From Pleomorphomonas sp. T1.2MG-36 (lineage in GTDB: Bacteria > Pseudomonadota > Alphaproteobacteria > Rhizobiales > Pleomorphomonadaceae), in assembly GCF_950100655.1 (NCBI RefSeq), contig NZ_CATNLY010000034.1:124001-188000 (forward strand): a DNA stretch of 64,000 nt, given 5' to 3'. The notes under the pieces were generated by a model, which saw nothing but the letters and a program-made list of their open reading frames with translations, was not told the origin of the DNA and made no database searches. The stretch's first letter is position 1. Each line of letters opens with the position of its first letter. This document shows positions 1-9,505 of the stretch, one piece after another. The position numbers were made by a program, and so were the translations under genes.

Positions 1-61
1 CGACGCCCTGCAGGAAACGGCGACGGCCGAGATTGAGGAAGGGCTTGGTCGGTCCAGTCAT
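1..61 (-). CDS. N-terminus of Tat-exported ABC substrate-binding protein (partial)
   Basis: Only the first 20 codons are present; the gene runs off the left edge. The start ATG at 61 follows an AGGAGA Shine-Dalgarno at good spacing. The peptide reads MTGPTKPFLNLGRRRFLQGV, with an RRRFLQG twin-arginine motif, so the product is probably exported folded by the Tat system. It lies 91 bases downstream of the PotA-like ATPase on the same strand, which fits the periplasmic binding protein of that importer. The ligand cannot be judged from so short a piece. Confidence 0.6.
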   Translation of the reverse strand, partial: MTGPTKPFLNLGRRRFLQGV

Positions 62-152
62 TGTCGTTCTCCTCTGGCTCAGTTTCTTGTTACTGCATTC
101 GATTTTCGAAGAGCGGCTTCAGCTTCGGTCCGGTTCTTCGGGGCCGGTCCGC

Positions 153-1265
153 TCATTCCCCGAAGACCAGCACGTCCTGCACGTTCCACCCCAGCGCGAC
201 CGGCGAGCCGACGTCGTGCTGGCTGTGGGCCACGGGGTCGTGGTCGAAGACGCGCAGCGTCGTTCCCCCGAGATCGGCCACCGCCACCTCGTAGACGACG
301 CGCTCGCCCTCGAAGATCGCATCGGTGACGGTCCCGCCGAACACCGTGTCGACATCCCCGAGCGCTTCGCGGCCACCGCCGATCCGGATCTGCTCGGCCC
401 GGAGCGCGCCGCGTGCCGAAACACCGGCCGCCGGACGGAAACCGTTGCCGGTCCGACCGGCAAGTCCGGACCGTTCGAAGGCGATCAGGTCGCCGTCGAC
501 GCTCGCCACCACGCCGTCGATGAAGTTGGTGACGCCGATGAAGTTGGCGACGAAGGCATTTTTCGGCTGGCGATAGGTGGCTTCGGGCCGGGCCTTCTGC
601 TGGATGCGGCCGTGATCCATGACGATGATCTCGTCCGACACCACCAGAGCTTCGCGCTGGTCGTGCGTCACGTTGATAGTGGTGACGTCGAGCTCGCGCT
701 GAATACGGCGGAACTCAAGCTGCATCTCCTCGCGCAGCTTGCGGTCGAGCGCGGCGAGCGGCTCGTCGAGCAGCAGGAGATCCGGTTCGAAGACGAGGGC
801 GCGGGCGATGGCGACGCGCTGCTGCTGACCGCCGGAAAGCTCGTGAATGCGGCGGTCGCCCAGCTTCCCCAGCTTGACGAGATCGAGATAGCGATGCACG
901 CGGTCGGGAATGGTGCGCGCGTCGAACCGGCGCATCCTGAGCGGAAAGGCGACGTTCTCGGCCGCCGTCATATGCGGAAACAGGGCCAGCTTCTGGAACA
1001 CCATGCCGATCGAGCGCTTGTGCGGCGGCACGCTGCCGACGGCGAGACCATTGATGAACACCTCGCCCGACGTCGGCCGACCAAAGCCGGCGATCATCCG
1101 GAGCAGCGTCGTCTTGCCCGAGCCCGACGGCCCGAGAATGGTGAGAAAGCGCCCCTTTTCCAGATCGAACGTGGCGTCGCGCACCGCATGCACGCCGTCG
1201 AACACCATGTTGACGTCGCGGACCGACACCGCGAACGGCGCATCGGCTGCTATCGTTTCCGTCAT
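153..1265 (-). CDS. PotA-like ABC transporter ATP-binding protein
   Basis: This 370-aa ATPase should energise a binding-protein-dependent importer of the spermidine/putrescine/iron class. Visible motifs are Walker A GPSGSGKT (about 45-52), Q-loop Gln about 91, signature LSGGQ (about 143-147), Walker B LLLLDEP (about 163-169) and an H-loop in NVTHDQ. About 130 C-terminal residues after the nucleotide-binding domain match the TOBE region of PotA-type proteins. I chose the ATG at 1265; an upstream extension to 1319 is basic and lacks family character. The gene precedes a Tat-exported binding protein at the window edge and follows an SDR gene on the same strand. The substrate is not shown; no permease is in view. 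Confidence 0.88.
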   Translation of the reverse strand: MTETIAADAPFAVSVRDVNMVFDGVHAVRDATFDLEKGRFLTILGPSGSGKTTLLRMIAGFGRPTSGEVFINGLAVGSVPPHKRSIGMVFQKLALFPHMTAAENVAFPLRMRRFDARTIPDRVHRYLDLVKLGKLGDRRIHELSGGQQQRVAIARALVFEPDLLLLDEPLAALDRKLREEMQLEFRRIQRELDVTTINVTHDQREALVVSDEIIVMDHGRIQQKARPEATYRQPKNAFVANFIGVTNFIDGVVASVDGDLIAFERSGLAGRTGNGFRPAAGVSARGALRAEQIRIGGGREALGDVDTVFGGTVTDAIFEGERVVYEVAVADLGGTTLRVFDHDPVAHSQHDVGSPVALGWNVQDVLVFGE

Positions 1266-1391
1266 CCCCTTACTCTCTGACCCCTTACAACCCCAGCGTT
1301 TCCGCTCCCCCGGGCGCATGAACGCGCCGCAGTACCATATACATCCCTAGACAGGTCGTCATCCGCTTTTCGCATCACTTATGTGCATGCC

Positions 1392-2165
1392 TTAAATTGA
1401 GGCAAGATACCCTCCATCCACCGGAATGCACTGGCCCGTGACATAGGCGGAAGCATCGGACGACAGGAAAATCACCGCGCCGGCAAGATCGCCCAGCGCC
1501 CCGAACCGACCGAGCGGGATCTTGGCCAGCATCGACGCCTGCCAGGCGTCGTCACGATAGAAAACATCGGTCATCGCGGTGCGGAAATAGCCCGGCGCCA
1601 CGGCGTTGACGCGAATGCCGAGGCCCGCCCACTCGGTGGCAAGCGCCGTCGTCATACCGAGAATGCCGGCCTTCGAGGCACCATAGGGCACGGCGGTCGG
1701 TACGCCGACATAGCTGGTGAGCGAGGCGAGATTGACGATAGAGCCCCCTCGGCCGGCGGCCTGCATCTGTCGCGCCGCCGCCTGCGCCATGAAGAAGGCC
1801 CCCTTGAGATTGGTGTCGACCACCCGATCCCACACCGCCTCTTCGATATCCAGCGACGGCGTCACTTCCTCATAGCCGGCGTTGTTGATCAGGATATCCA
1901 GCCCACCGAACTCGTCCGCCGCCTGCTTCACCACGGCCCGGCTGCCGGCCACGTCGCGAACGTCCTGGGCGAGCGGCACGACACGCCGTCCCAGCGATGC
2001 AATCGCGGCGGCGGTCTCGCCGAGCGAGGCCGCATCGCGGGCCGTGACGGCCACATCGGCGCCGGCACCGGCCAGCGCCACGGCCAGGGCCTGGCCGATA
2101 CCGCGACTCGCCCCGGTCACCAGCGCCTTGCGACCTTCAAGATTGAAGAGAGCGAGCGGCGACAT
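1392..2165 (-). CDS. SDR family NAD(P)-dependent oxidoreductase
   Basis: This 257-aa classical short-chain dehydrogenase/reductase is cytoplasmic. It shows the cofactor motif TGASRGIG (17-24), the NNAG motif (94-97) and the catalytic set Ser148, Tyr161 and Lys165 (YGASK). The C-terminal GQCIPVDGGY segment is typical of the FabG/gluconate 5-dehydrogenase-like group. The gene lies upstream of the PotA-like ATPase on the same strand with a 126-base gap, so cotranscription is possible. The substrate cannot be assigned: sugar acids, 3-oxoacyl groups and other alcohols all remain open. Confidence 0.88.
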   Translation of the reverse strand: MSPLALFNLEGRKALVTGASRGIGQALAVALAGAGADVAVTARDAASLGETAAAIASLGRRVVPLAQDVRDVAGSRAVVKQAADEFGGLDILINNAGYEEVTPSLDIEEAVWDRVVDTNLKGAFFMAQAAARQMQAAGRGGSIVNLASLTSYVGVPTAVPYGASKAGILGMTTALATEWAGLGIRVNAVAPGYFRTAMTDVFYRDDAWQASMLAKIPLGRFGALGDLAGAVIFLSSDASAYVTGQCIPVDGGYLASI

Positions 2166-2371
2166 GGGAAACTCCGGCGTGATCGGGATGCGGCGACCCT
2201 CTCAGGGAGCGGTCGGACAATGCGGCCGGCAATGCACCATTTCCAGGCTATGATGTCCAGAGACGTAATGCCGAATTTCGATAGCTCATTCGGAATTCGC
2301 GCAGCTGTCTTGCGCAAGTTGCCGGTCAGCTTGATGGTCTGGCTTGCGAACGGCTTGCATCGCAGTCGAGG
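2166..2371. other. Divergent intergenic region between SDR gene and hut operon
   Basis: The roughly 250 bases between the SDR start and hutI carry divergent promoters. A short dyad, CCGAAT at 2271-2276 and ATTCGG at 2288-2293, is visible but not compelling. No convincing small gene is present. Confidence 0.4.
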
Positions 2372-2383
2372 TTGTCTATACAT
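2372..2383 (+). promoter_or_regulatory. Candidate HutC operator over the hut promoter -10 region
   Basis: The sequence TTGTCTATACAT resembles the TGT-N-TATACA half-symmetric sites known for HutC-type GntR repressors of histidine utilisation. It overlaps a possible -10 element TATACA (2377-2382), which has a TTGCAT -35-like hexamer 16 bases upstream (2355-2360). Transcription from it would start near 2389, before the hutI ATG at 2414. No hutC gene is in the window, so the regulator would be encoded elsewhere. Confidence 0.5.
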
Positions 2384-2413
2384 ATGAGCGAAACATCCAC
2401 CTCAGGTATCGCG

Positions 2414-3616
2414 ATGGCCACCCGCCTGTTCCGCAATGCTCGCCTCGTCACGATGGCCGATCCCGCCTGCATCGATCCGGTGGAGAAGGCGGCGATCCTC
2501 GCCGTGGACGGCCGCATCGCCTATGCCGGCCCGGAAGCGGACATGCCGAAGACCGCGCCGAACGCCGAGCTTATCGACCTCGAAGGGCGTCTGGTCACGC
2601 CGGGGCTCATCGATTGCCATACCCATCTCGTCCACGGCGGCAACCGCGCCCACGAGTTCGAGTTGCGACTTGCCGGCGCCAGCTACGAGGAGATTGCCCG
2701 TGCCGGCGGCGGCATCGTCTCGACCGTTGCCGCCACGCGGGCGGCCGGCGAGGAGGGCCTTCTGGCCGGCGCCCTGCCCCGGCTCGATCACCTGATCGCC
2801 GAGGGCGTCACCACCGTTGAGGTGAAGTCGGGCTATGCTCTCACCCTCGACGGCGAGTGCGCCCAGTTGCGCGCCGCCCGCCGCCTTGCGGGCGAAAGAA
2901 AGGTCACGGTCAGCACCAGTTTCCTCGGCGCCCATGCCTTGCCGCCCGAGTTCAAGGACAACCGCGCCGGCTATCTGGCGCTCGTCCGCGATGAGATGCT
3001 GCCGGTCATGGCGTCGGAAGGACTGGCCGACTGCGTCGACGCCTTCTGCGAGACCATCGCCTTCTCGCCCGATGAGGTGGACGACCTGTTTTCCGCCGCC
3101 CGGCACCTCGGCCTCAAGCTCAGGCTGCACGCCGACCAGCTGTCCAATCTCGGTGGCGCGGCGCTTGCCGCCCGCCACGGCGCGCTGTCGGCCGATCATC
3201 TCGAGCATACCGACGAGGCAGGCGCCTCTGCCATGGCCGCCGCCGGCACCGTCGCCGTGCTGCTGCCCGGCGCCTTCTACTTCATCCGCGAGACCAAGCT
3301 GCCGCCGGTCGACCTGTTCCGCAAGCATGGCACGAAGATCGCCATCGCCACCGACTGCAACCCCGGCACGTCGCCGCTGACCTCGCCGCTGCTCACCATG
3401 AACATGGCGGCGACGCTGTTCCGACTGACGGTGGCCGAATGTCTCGCCGGCATGACCATCCACGCCGCCGCCGCCCTCGGCCTTGCCGGGGACACCGGAT
3501 CGATCGTTTCCGGCAAATGGTGCGACCTCGCCGTCTGGGACGTCGACCGCCCGGCCGAGCTCGTCTACCGCATCGGCTTCAACCCGCTCGCCGCCCGCTA
3601 TTGGAGAGGTGAATGA
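2414..3616 (+). CDS. hutI: Imidazolonepropionase
   Basis: HutI hydrolyses 4-imidazolone-5-propionate to N-formimino-L-glutamate, the third step of histidine degradation, in the cytoplasm. The 400-aa protein is an amidohydrolase-fold enzyme with metal-binding DCHTH (about 68-71), the family-specific [13 protein letters not shown] stretch, a later LHADQL His and the ATDCNPGTS Asp segment. I chose the ATG at 2414 because an AGG lies 7 bases upstream and the putative promoter start is near 2389. An in-frame ATG at 2384 would add 10 residues. The stop overlaps hutH by 4 bases (ATGA), so the two are translationally coupled. Confidence 0.95.
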   Translation: MATRLFRNARLVTMADPACIDPVEKAAILAVDGRIAYAGPEADMPKTAPNAELIDLEGRLVTPGLIDCHTHLVHGGNRAHEFELRLAGASYEEIARAGGGIVSTVAATRAAGEEGLLAGALPRLDHLIAEGVTTVEVKSGYALTLDGECAQLRAARRLAGERKVTVSTSFLGAHALPPEFKDNRAGYLALVRDEMLPVMASEGLADCVDAFCETIAFSPDEVDDLFSAARHLGLKLRLHADQLSNLGGAALAARHGALSADHLEHTDEAGASAMAAAGTVAVLLPGAFYFIRETKLPPVDLFRKHGTKIAIATDCNPGTSPLTSPLLTMNMAATLFRLTVAECLAGMTIHAAAALGLAGDTGSIVSGKWCDLAVWDVDRPAELVYRIGFNPLAARYWRGE

Positions 3617-5163
3617 AAGATACCCCGATCCTCCATCGTCTTGTCCCCGGCGAGGTACCGCTGTCCGTCTGGCGCGCCATCTATTTCGGTGACGGCGCAA
3701 CCATCGACGCCGCCGCGCGCGGCCCGGTCGACAAGGCCGCCGCCGCCATCGAGGCGATCATCGGCAAGGGCGACCCGGTCTACGGCGTCAACACCGGCTT
3801 CGGCAAGCTGGCCTCGGTGCGCATCGACGCCGCCGATCTGGAAACGCTCCAGCGCAACATCGTGCTGTCGCACGCGGCCGGCGTCGGCGAACCCCTGTCC
3901 ATATCGGTCGTCCGCCTCATCATGGCGCTGAAGCTCGCGAGCCTTGCTCAGGGTGCCTCTGGCGTACGCTGGACGACGCTCGAGCAACTCGCAGCCTGTC
4001 TCGAGCGTGGCCTGATCCCGGTCATTCCGGGGCAAGGGTCGGTTGGCGCCTCTGGCGATCTCGCCCCGCTCGCTCACATGACGGCGGCCCTGATGGGCGT
4101 CGGGCAGGTGTTCGTCGAAGGGCGCCCCGTCGATGCCGCCGCCGCGCTGGAAGCGAACGGCCTCAAGCCGCTCGTGCTTGGCCCCAAGGAAGGGCTGGCG
4201 CTCCTCAACGGCACGCAGGTGTCGACGGCGCTGGCGCTGGCTGGATTGTTCGAGACCGAGCGCGTCTTCCAGGCGGCGCTCGTCACCGGCGCATTGTCGG
4301 TGGACGCGGCCAAGGGCTCCGACGGTCCGTTCGATCCGCGCATTCACCTGCTGCGGCGCCACAAGGGCCAGATCGACGTCGCCGCCGGTTTGCGCGCCCT
4401 GCTGTCCGGCTCGGCCATTCGCGCCTCGCATCTCGACGACCACGGCCGCGTGCAGGACCCCTACTGCCTGCGCTGCCAACCGCAGGTGATGGGCGCGTGC
4501 CTCGACCTGCTGCGTCAGGCCGCCGTGACCCTCAACGACGAAGCCAACGGCGTGTCCGACAACCCGCTGGTGTTCACCGACACCGGCGAGGTGATCTCCG
4601 GCGGCAACTTCCACGCCGAGCCGGTTGCCTTTGCTGCCGATATCATCGCCCTCGCCCTCTGCGAGATCGGCTCGATCGCCGAACGCCGCATCGCCATGCT
4701 GGTCGACCCGGCACTCAGCGGACTTCCGGCTTTCCTGACGCCCAAGCCGGGCCTCAACTCAGGCTTCATGATCCCGCAGGTGACGGCGGCGGCTCTCGTT
4801 TCCGAAAACAAGCAGATGGCCCATCCTGCCTCGGTCGACTCCATCCCGACGTCGGCCAACCAGGAAGACCACGTGTCCATGGCCGCTCACGGCGCCCGTC
4901 GCCTCCAGGCCATGGCGAGGAACGCCGCCCACGTCATCGGCATCGAATATCTCGCCGCCGCGCAGGGCATCGGGTTCCACGCGCCGCTCGGCACGTCCAC
5001 GCCTCTGGCCGCCGCCATCGATCTGTTGCGCGCCGACGTGCCGCCGCTCGCCGATGACAGACACTTCGCCCCCGACATCGACGCCGCCAGCCGCCTCGTC
5101 ACATCCGGGCGGCTTGCCGCCGCGATCGGAGACGGCCTCCTGCCGGCCCTGGTGCACGAATGA
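3613..5163 (+). CDS. hutH: Histidine ammonia-lyase
   Basis: HutH removes ammonia from L-histidine to give trans-urocanate, the first step of the pathway. The 516-aa length is normal. The Ala146-Ser147-Gly148 tripeptide within [15 protein letters not shown] should cyclise to the MIO prosthetic group. [11 protein letters not shown] (about 57-67) and the [11 protein letters not shown] segment are also typical. It overlaps hutI and hutG by 4 bases at each end (ATGA), so the three genes form a tight operon. hutU (urocanase), which links HutH to HutI, is not in this window. Confidence 0.97.
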   Translation: MKDTPILHRLVPGEVPLSVWRAIYFGDGATIDAAARGPVDKAAAAIEAIIGKGDPVYGVNTGFGKLASVRIDAADLETLQRNIVLSHAAGVGEPLSISVVRLIMALKLASLAQGASGVRWTTLEQLAACLERGLIPVIPGQGSVGASGDLAPLAHMTAALMGVGQVFVEGRPVDAAAALEANGLKPLVLGPKEGLALLNGTQVSTALALAGLFETERVFQAALVTGALSVDAAKGSDGPFDPRIHLLRRHKGQIDVAAGLRALLSGSAIRASHLDDHGRVQDPYCLRCQPQVMGACLDLLRQAAVTLNDEANGVSDNPLVFTDTGEVISGGNFHAEPVAFAADIIALALCEIGSIAERRIAMLVDPALSGLPAFLTPKPGLNSGFMIPQVTAAALVSENKQMAHPASVDSIPTSANQEDHVSMAAHGARRLQAMARNAAHVIGIEYLAAAQGIGFHAPLGTSTPLAAAIDLLRADVPPLADDRHFAPDIDAASRLVTSGRLAAAIGDGLLPALVHE

Positions 5164-5984
5164 ACGAAGCGACACCCGATCCGGTGATCCGGCGCGGCGC
5201 GGCGCCACTCGTTCTTTCCCTGCCGCATGTCGGCACGGCCATTTCCGAGGATATCGAGGCGAATCTCGTCTCGCCGTGGCTGGCGAGAAAGGATGCCGAC
5301 TGGTGGATCGATCAGCTCTATGCGTTCGCAGGCGAGCTCGACGCCACCATCGTCCGCGCCCACTGGTCGCGCACGGTGATCGACCTCAATCGCGATCCGA
5401 CCGGCGTCTCGCTCTATCCGGGACAGGCCACCACCGGTCTGTGCCCTGTCGAAACCTTCGACGGCGAGCCGCTCTATCGTCAGGGCAAGGAGCCCGGTGC
5501 CGATGAAATCGAAGCGCGCGTCGGGCTCTACTATCGTCCCTACCATGAGGCGTTGAGCAAAGAAATTAGCCGGCTACGGAAAGGTTGGGATCGCGTGGTC
5601 GTCTACGACTGCCACTCCATCCGTTCCGCCATTCCTCGTTTGTTTGCCGGCAAACTACCTGTCTTCAACCTGGGCACCAACAGCGGTGCGTCGGCCGATC
5701 CTGAGCTGGTCGAGCGCGTCTCCGGCGTGATCGCCGGCTCCGGCCGCAGCCACGTGGTCGATGGACGGTTCAAGGGCGGCTACATCACCCGCCATTACGG
5801 TCAGCCCGAGAAGGGCATCCACGCCCTGCAGATGGAGCTGGCCTGCCGGGGGTATATCCGCGAAAGCCTGGGGCCTGTCGACGAGGCCAACTGGCCGGTC
5901 GCCTTCGATCCGGTCTTCGCCGCGCCGACGCGGGAAACGCTTCGGGCCGTGCTTGCTGCCTGTCTGGCTTTCGCCAGGAGCTGA
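5160..5984 (+). CDS. hutG: N-formylglutamate deformylase
   Basis: HutG hydrolyses N-formyl-L-glutamate to glutamate and formate. It belongs to the N-formylglutamate amidohydrolase family; the 274-aa length fits. Family features include LSLPHVGT near the N-terminus, [20 protein letters not shown] and a [11 protein letters not shown] block. This branch of the pathway also requires a formiminoglutamate deiminase (HutF), which is not seen here. It is the last gene of the hutIHG operon and ends 4 bases from the convergent transglutaminase gene, leaving no room for a separate terminator. Confidence 0.93.
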   Translation: MNEATPDPVIRRGAAPLVLSLPHVGTAISEDIEANLVSPWLARKDADWWIDQLYAFAGELDATIVRAHWSRTVIDLNRDPTGVSLYPGQATTGLCPVETFDGEPLYRQGKEPGADEIEARVGLYYRPYHEALSKEISRLRKGWDRVVVYDCHSIRSAIPRLFAGKLPVFNLGTNSGASADPELVERVSGVIAGSGRSHVVDGRFKGGYITRHYGQPEKGIHALQMELACRGYIRESLGPVDEANWPVAFDPVFAAPTRETLRAVLAACLAFARS

Positions 5985-5988
5985 CGGA

Positions 5989-6903
5989 TCATTCGACCAC
6001 GCGAAGAGGCCGCTTTCCGGATGCTCCTGACAAGGGAATGACGTCGACGGCCACCGTCAGGCTGTGGGCGCCGGAGGCGACGATGACGCCGTCGAGAGGC
6101 GAGACGTCGGAATAGTCGCGACCGATGGCGAGCACGAGGTGATCCTCGCCCGCCACGATGCCGTTGGTGGGGTCGAGCCCCACCCAGCCAGCCTCGCCGC
6201 CGCACCACACCTCCACCCAGGCATGGGTCGCGTCGGCTCCTTCCAGCCTTTCCCGGCCGGGCGGCGGTTCGGTGCGAAGATAGCCGGAGACGTAGCGCGC
6301 CGGCAGCGCCAGGCCGCGCAGACCGGCGATCATCACGTGAGCGAAGTCCTGGCAGACGCCCTTCTTCGCCACGAAGGCATCCGACGGGCTGGTGTCGGCA
6401 TCGGTGGCCCCGAGCACATAGGCGAAGTCGCCCTTGATCCGCTTCATGAGTTCGATCGACCCTTCCAGCACCGGTCGCCGGGCCGGAAAGGACAGCGCGG
6501 CATAGCGGGTGATGGCGGCATCGAGCGGAACCGACGGCGAGGCGAAAAGGCCGTGCACGGGGGAATCGGGGCCGGGGTCGCCACTCGCCACCGCGAGCAG
6601 GCGGATTTCCTCGGCCGGCGGCGTCAACGCGGCGAGGTAGGGCTCGGTCGGCGCCACCTCCACCTCCGCCTCCAGGCGAACGACCAACTCGTCGTGCGGC
6701 CGGTCGAGGGCGAAATGGCAGATGCGGTTGCCGAAGAAATCCACGGTCTCGCGCCGTTCGGCCGGCGCGGGCGATATGGACAGCGCCGCCCGGCGCACTA
6801 CCTGCCCCTTGCGATCCACCGGCAGGAGGCGGGCGACATGGCTCGAATAGGGAACCGCCGCCGTATAGAGATAACGCGTTTGCTGGCGGAGCTCGTAGAT
6901 CAT
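5989..6903 (-). CDS. Transglutaminase-like cysteine peptidase-fold protein
   Basis: This 304-aa protein has a beta-rich N-terminal domain of the bacterial transglutaminase N type (residues 1-100) and a transglutaminase-like core. Its apparent catalytic triad is Cys184 (KKGVCQDFAHV), His227 (DATHAWVEV) and Asp244 (GLDPTNG). There is no signal peptide. Members of this family can cleave or form amide bonds; which applies here is unknown. Its start overlaps the stop of the ATP-grasp/alpha-E gene by 4 bases, so the two are translationally coupled. It is the last gene of a three-gene minus-strand cluster. Confidence 0.9.
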   Translation of the reverse strand: MIYELRQQTRYLYTAAVPYSSHVARLLPVDRKGQVVRRAALSISPAPAERRETVDFFGNRICHFALDRPHDELVVRLEAEVEVAPTEPYLAALTPPAEEIRLLAVASGDPGPDSPVHGLFASPSVPLDAAITRYAALSFPARRPVLEGSIELMKRIKGDFAYVLGATDADTSPSDAFVAKKGVCQDFAHVMIAGLRGLALPARYVSGYLRTEPPPGRERLEGADATHAWVEVWCGGEAGWVGLDPTNGIVAGEDHLVLAIGRDYSDVSPLDGVIVASGAHSLTVAVDVIPLSGASGKRPLRVVE

Positions 6904-9416
6904 TCCAGCTCCTCCGGCTGCGCTTCACTCGGCCGCTGGGTGAAGAAGCGATCGGTAACGAGCCCGGACAGCCGCAACAGCCGGCCGTTGATCTTGTCGA
7001 TATCGCGCGCCTCGATCTTCTCGGCCGCCGTGTTGGCAAGCCGCGCATCGAGCTTGCGGGCAAGGCGCAGGAGTTCCACCGGGCGCCCGTCGAGGCGGGT
7101 GGCCGGCAAGGCTTCCAGATGCTCGACGATACGCGCCGTCTGGAAGGCGACGGAACGTGGATTGGCATCGTCGAGCATCAACAGGTCGATCACCGGCAGA
7201 GGCGCCGGCCGCATGACGTAGCGCCAACGATAGGTGATCTGGCTGTCGCCCGCTTCCAGTGCCAGATCGAGCGCCTCGGTCGACGGCGCATCGAGTGCGA
7301 AGCGGCGGACCACGGCCGCCGTTGCGAGAGCCCGTTCGATCCGACGACCGAGGTCGAGAAAGCGCCAGCCCATGGCTCGGTTCATGTTCTCGGCGGCGAG
7401 ACCTGCGAAGGCGGCGATGCGGCGCAGGCCGTGATTGACCTCGTCGAGCATCTGAGCCGGCGTGAGACGACGACGCCCGATGCTTTCGAACAGAACGGCG
7501 ATTTCCGTCACCGCCCGGAAGGCATCCGGCGCCAGACGATCGCGGATGGCCGAACCGGCGGCGCGCGCCGCGCCGGTCAGCGCCGGCAGGCCCGAGGGCG
7601 AGGCCGGATCGCTGAGGGCGGCGGCGACAAGCTCGACCGGCGTGCCCTTGCGCTCGAGATCGACGGCGCCAATAAAACGCAAATGATCGGTCAGCGCCCG
7701 GACGATCGGCTGGTCGGCGTCACCGCCCGCGTCCACCAGGCGGTTGATCAGCGCCCTCAGAAGGCGCAGCGTCGCCTCCGACCGTTCCAGATAGCGGGCC
7801 AGCCAATAGAGGTTGTCGGCCGAGCGCGACGGCAGCGTACCGGTGGAGCGCCGAATGGAGGCACGATCCGGCTGCGGCAGCAACGAGACTTCCCTGACCG
7901 GCGCATCGGACAGAACCCAGACGTCGGCCGTCTCGGCCCCCTGCTGCATGGACACGAGGCGCGCGTCACTCGACCCGGAAATGCGGCAGAAGCCGCCGGG
8001 CATCACCACCCAGTCGCTGTCGCCGACGGCCGCCACGAACAGGCGCAGCACGAAGGGCTTGGGCACAAGACGATTGCCGTCCCACACCGGCATGGTGGAA
8101 AGACCGACATTTTCCTGACCGACCACGTCGAGACCGCGCGTCTCGATCAGCGTCCGGGCCGCCTGACGCTCGGTCTTGTTCATCGCCGCGCCGAGCTTGC
8201 TCCAGAAGGGCAGCCCCGGCAACGGCCCGGAAAAGGCCGAGGCGATGGCCATGCGATCGAAGCCGCCGAGCACCGCCCGCCGCTCCGCCTCCTGTCCGCA
8301 CCACCATGTGGCGAGGTTCGGCAGTTCCAGCTCCTCGCCAAGGAGGTGCCGGCAAAGGGCCGGCGTGAAGCCCATCAGCGCCCGCGACTCGGCAACGCCG
8401 GAGCCGAGCGCATTGGTGACATCGACGCGCCCGGACCGAACGGCTTGGACGAGGCCCGGCACGCCGAGCGCCGAAGCAGTGCGCAGTTCCAGGGGATCGG
8501 CAAAATCGCCGTCGAGGCGGCGCCACAGCGCGTCGATGCGCTTGAGACCGGACACGGTGCGCACGTAGACGGCATCGCCCCGCACCGTCAGATCGCCGCC
8601 CTCCACCAGCAGGAAGCCGAGGTAGCGGGCGAGATAGGCGTGCTCGAAATAAGTCTCGTTAAGCCGGCCCGGCGTCAGCAGACCGACGCGCGCCTCGGCA
8701 CCGGCGTTGAGGGCGGCGAGATCGTCGCGGAAAGCCTGGAAGAACGGCGCGAGACGCTCGACGTTGAGGCCACGCGCCACTTCCGGCAGCGCCCGCGTCA
8801 CCGCCAGCCGGTTTTCCAGCGCATAGCCGGCACCCGAGGGGGCCTGGGCACGATCGGAAAGCACCCACCACCGACCATCGAGGCCACGACCGAGATCGAC
8901 GGCAAAAAAGCGCAGGAAGCGGCCGCCCTTCGGCACGACGCCCACCAACGGCCGCAGGAAATCCGGGTTGCCGGCTATGGCGGCGGCGGGCAGAACCCCG
9001 TCGCGCGCAAGCCGTCCCGAACCATAGACATCGGCAAGCAGCGCCTCGGCAAGCCGGGCGCGCTGGACGGCGCCAGCTGACAGCGCCGTCCATTCCGACT
9101 GAGAAATGAGCAGCGGCACCGGCGCCAGCGGCCAGGGGCGCTCGGCGCCCGCCGGATCGTCGTAAACGCGGAAGAACACGCCGGAGTTCTTGAGCTGCTG
9201 CTCGGCGCCGGCAAAGGCCTCCCGCACGCCCTCCTCGCCGAGGTCCGCCAACCGTTGCAGAAACGACGGCCAAGGGCCGCGCAACGAGCCGTCCGGCGCC
9301 ATCATCTCGTCATAGGCGCCCGCGAGCGGCTTATACCCCCGCGTCAGCAAACCCAGTCCGGCTTTGGGCTCGGCTTTCTGTCCGGCGGGGATCGGATCGG
9401 GCTGCAACTGACTCAT
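6900..9416 (-). CDS. Circularly permuted ATP-grasp / alpha-E domain fusion protein
   Basis: This 838-aa protein joins two domains often encoded separately. Residues 1 to about 525 form a circularly permuted ATP-grasp ligase (DUF404/DUF407 type), with YDEMMAPDG near the N-terminus and an EQQLKNSGVFFRVY block. Residues 530-838 form the helical alpha-E (DUF403) domain, starting at SRSADNLYWLARYLERSE. ATP-grasp enzymes of this kind are predicted peptide ligases that join a carboxylate to an amine using ATP. It sits between two transglutaminase genes on the same strand, overlapping the downstream one by 4 bases and lying 89 bases after the upstream one. The substrate is unknown. Confidence 0.9.
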   Translation of the reverse strand: MSQLQPDPIPAGQKAEPKAGLGLLTRGYKPLAGAYDEMMAPDGSLRGPWPSFLQRLADLGEEGVREAFAGAEQQLKNSGVFFRVYDDPAGAERPWPLAPVPLLISQSEWTALSAGAVQRARLAEALLADVYGSGRLARDGVLPAAAIAGNPDFLRPLVGVVPKGGRFLRFFAVDLGRGLDGRWWVLSDRAQAPSGAGYALENRLAVTRALPEVARGLNVERLAPFFQAFRDDLAALNAGAEARVGLLTPGRLNETYFEHAYLARYLGFLLVEGGDLTVRGDAVYVRTVSGLKRIDALWRRLDGDFADPLELRTASALGVPGLVQAVRSGRVDVTNALGSGVAESRALMGFTPALCRHLLGEELELPNLATWWCGQEAERRAVLGGFDRMAIASAFSGPLPGLPFWSKLGAAMNKTERQAARTLIETRGLDVVGQENVGLSTMPVWDGNRLVPKPFVLRLFVAAVGDSDWVVMPGGFCRISGSSDARLVSMQQGAETADVWVLSDAPVREVSLLPQPDRASIRRSTGTLPSRSADNLYWLARYLERSEATLRLLRALINRLVDAGGDADQPIVRALTDHLRFIGAVDLERKGTPVELVAAALSDPASPSGLPALTGAARAAGSAIRDRLAPDAFRAVTEIAVLFESIGRRRLTPAQMLDEVNHGLRRIAAFAGLAAENMNRAMGWRFLDLGRRIERALATAAVVRRFALDAPSTEALDLALEAGDSQITYRWRYVMRPAPLPVIDLLMLDDANPRSVAFQTARIVEHLEALPATRLDGRPVELLRLARKLDARLANTAAEKIEARDIDKINGRLLRLSGLVTDRFFTQRPSEAQPEELE

Positions 9417-9505
9417 CGGAGTTCCGGCATGGACGGCGGGCGGGGGCGCCGCGAGTTAAGCAGACAGACGGGACATCGCCAAGATGTCCGCCAGTCGACA
9501 AGGCA

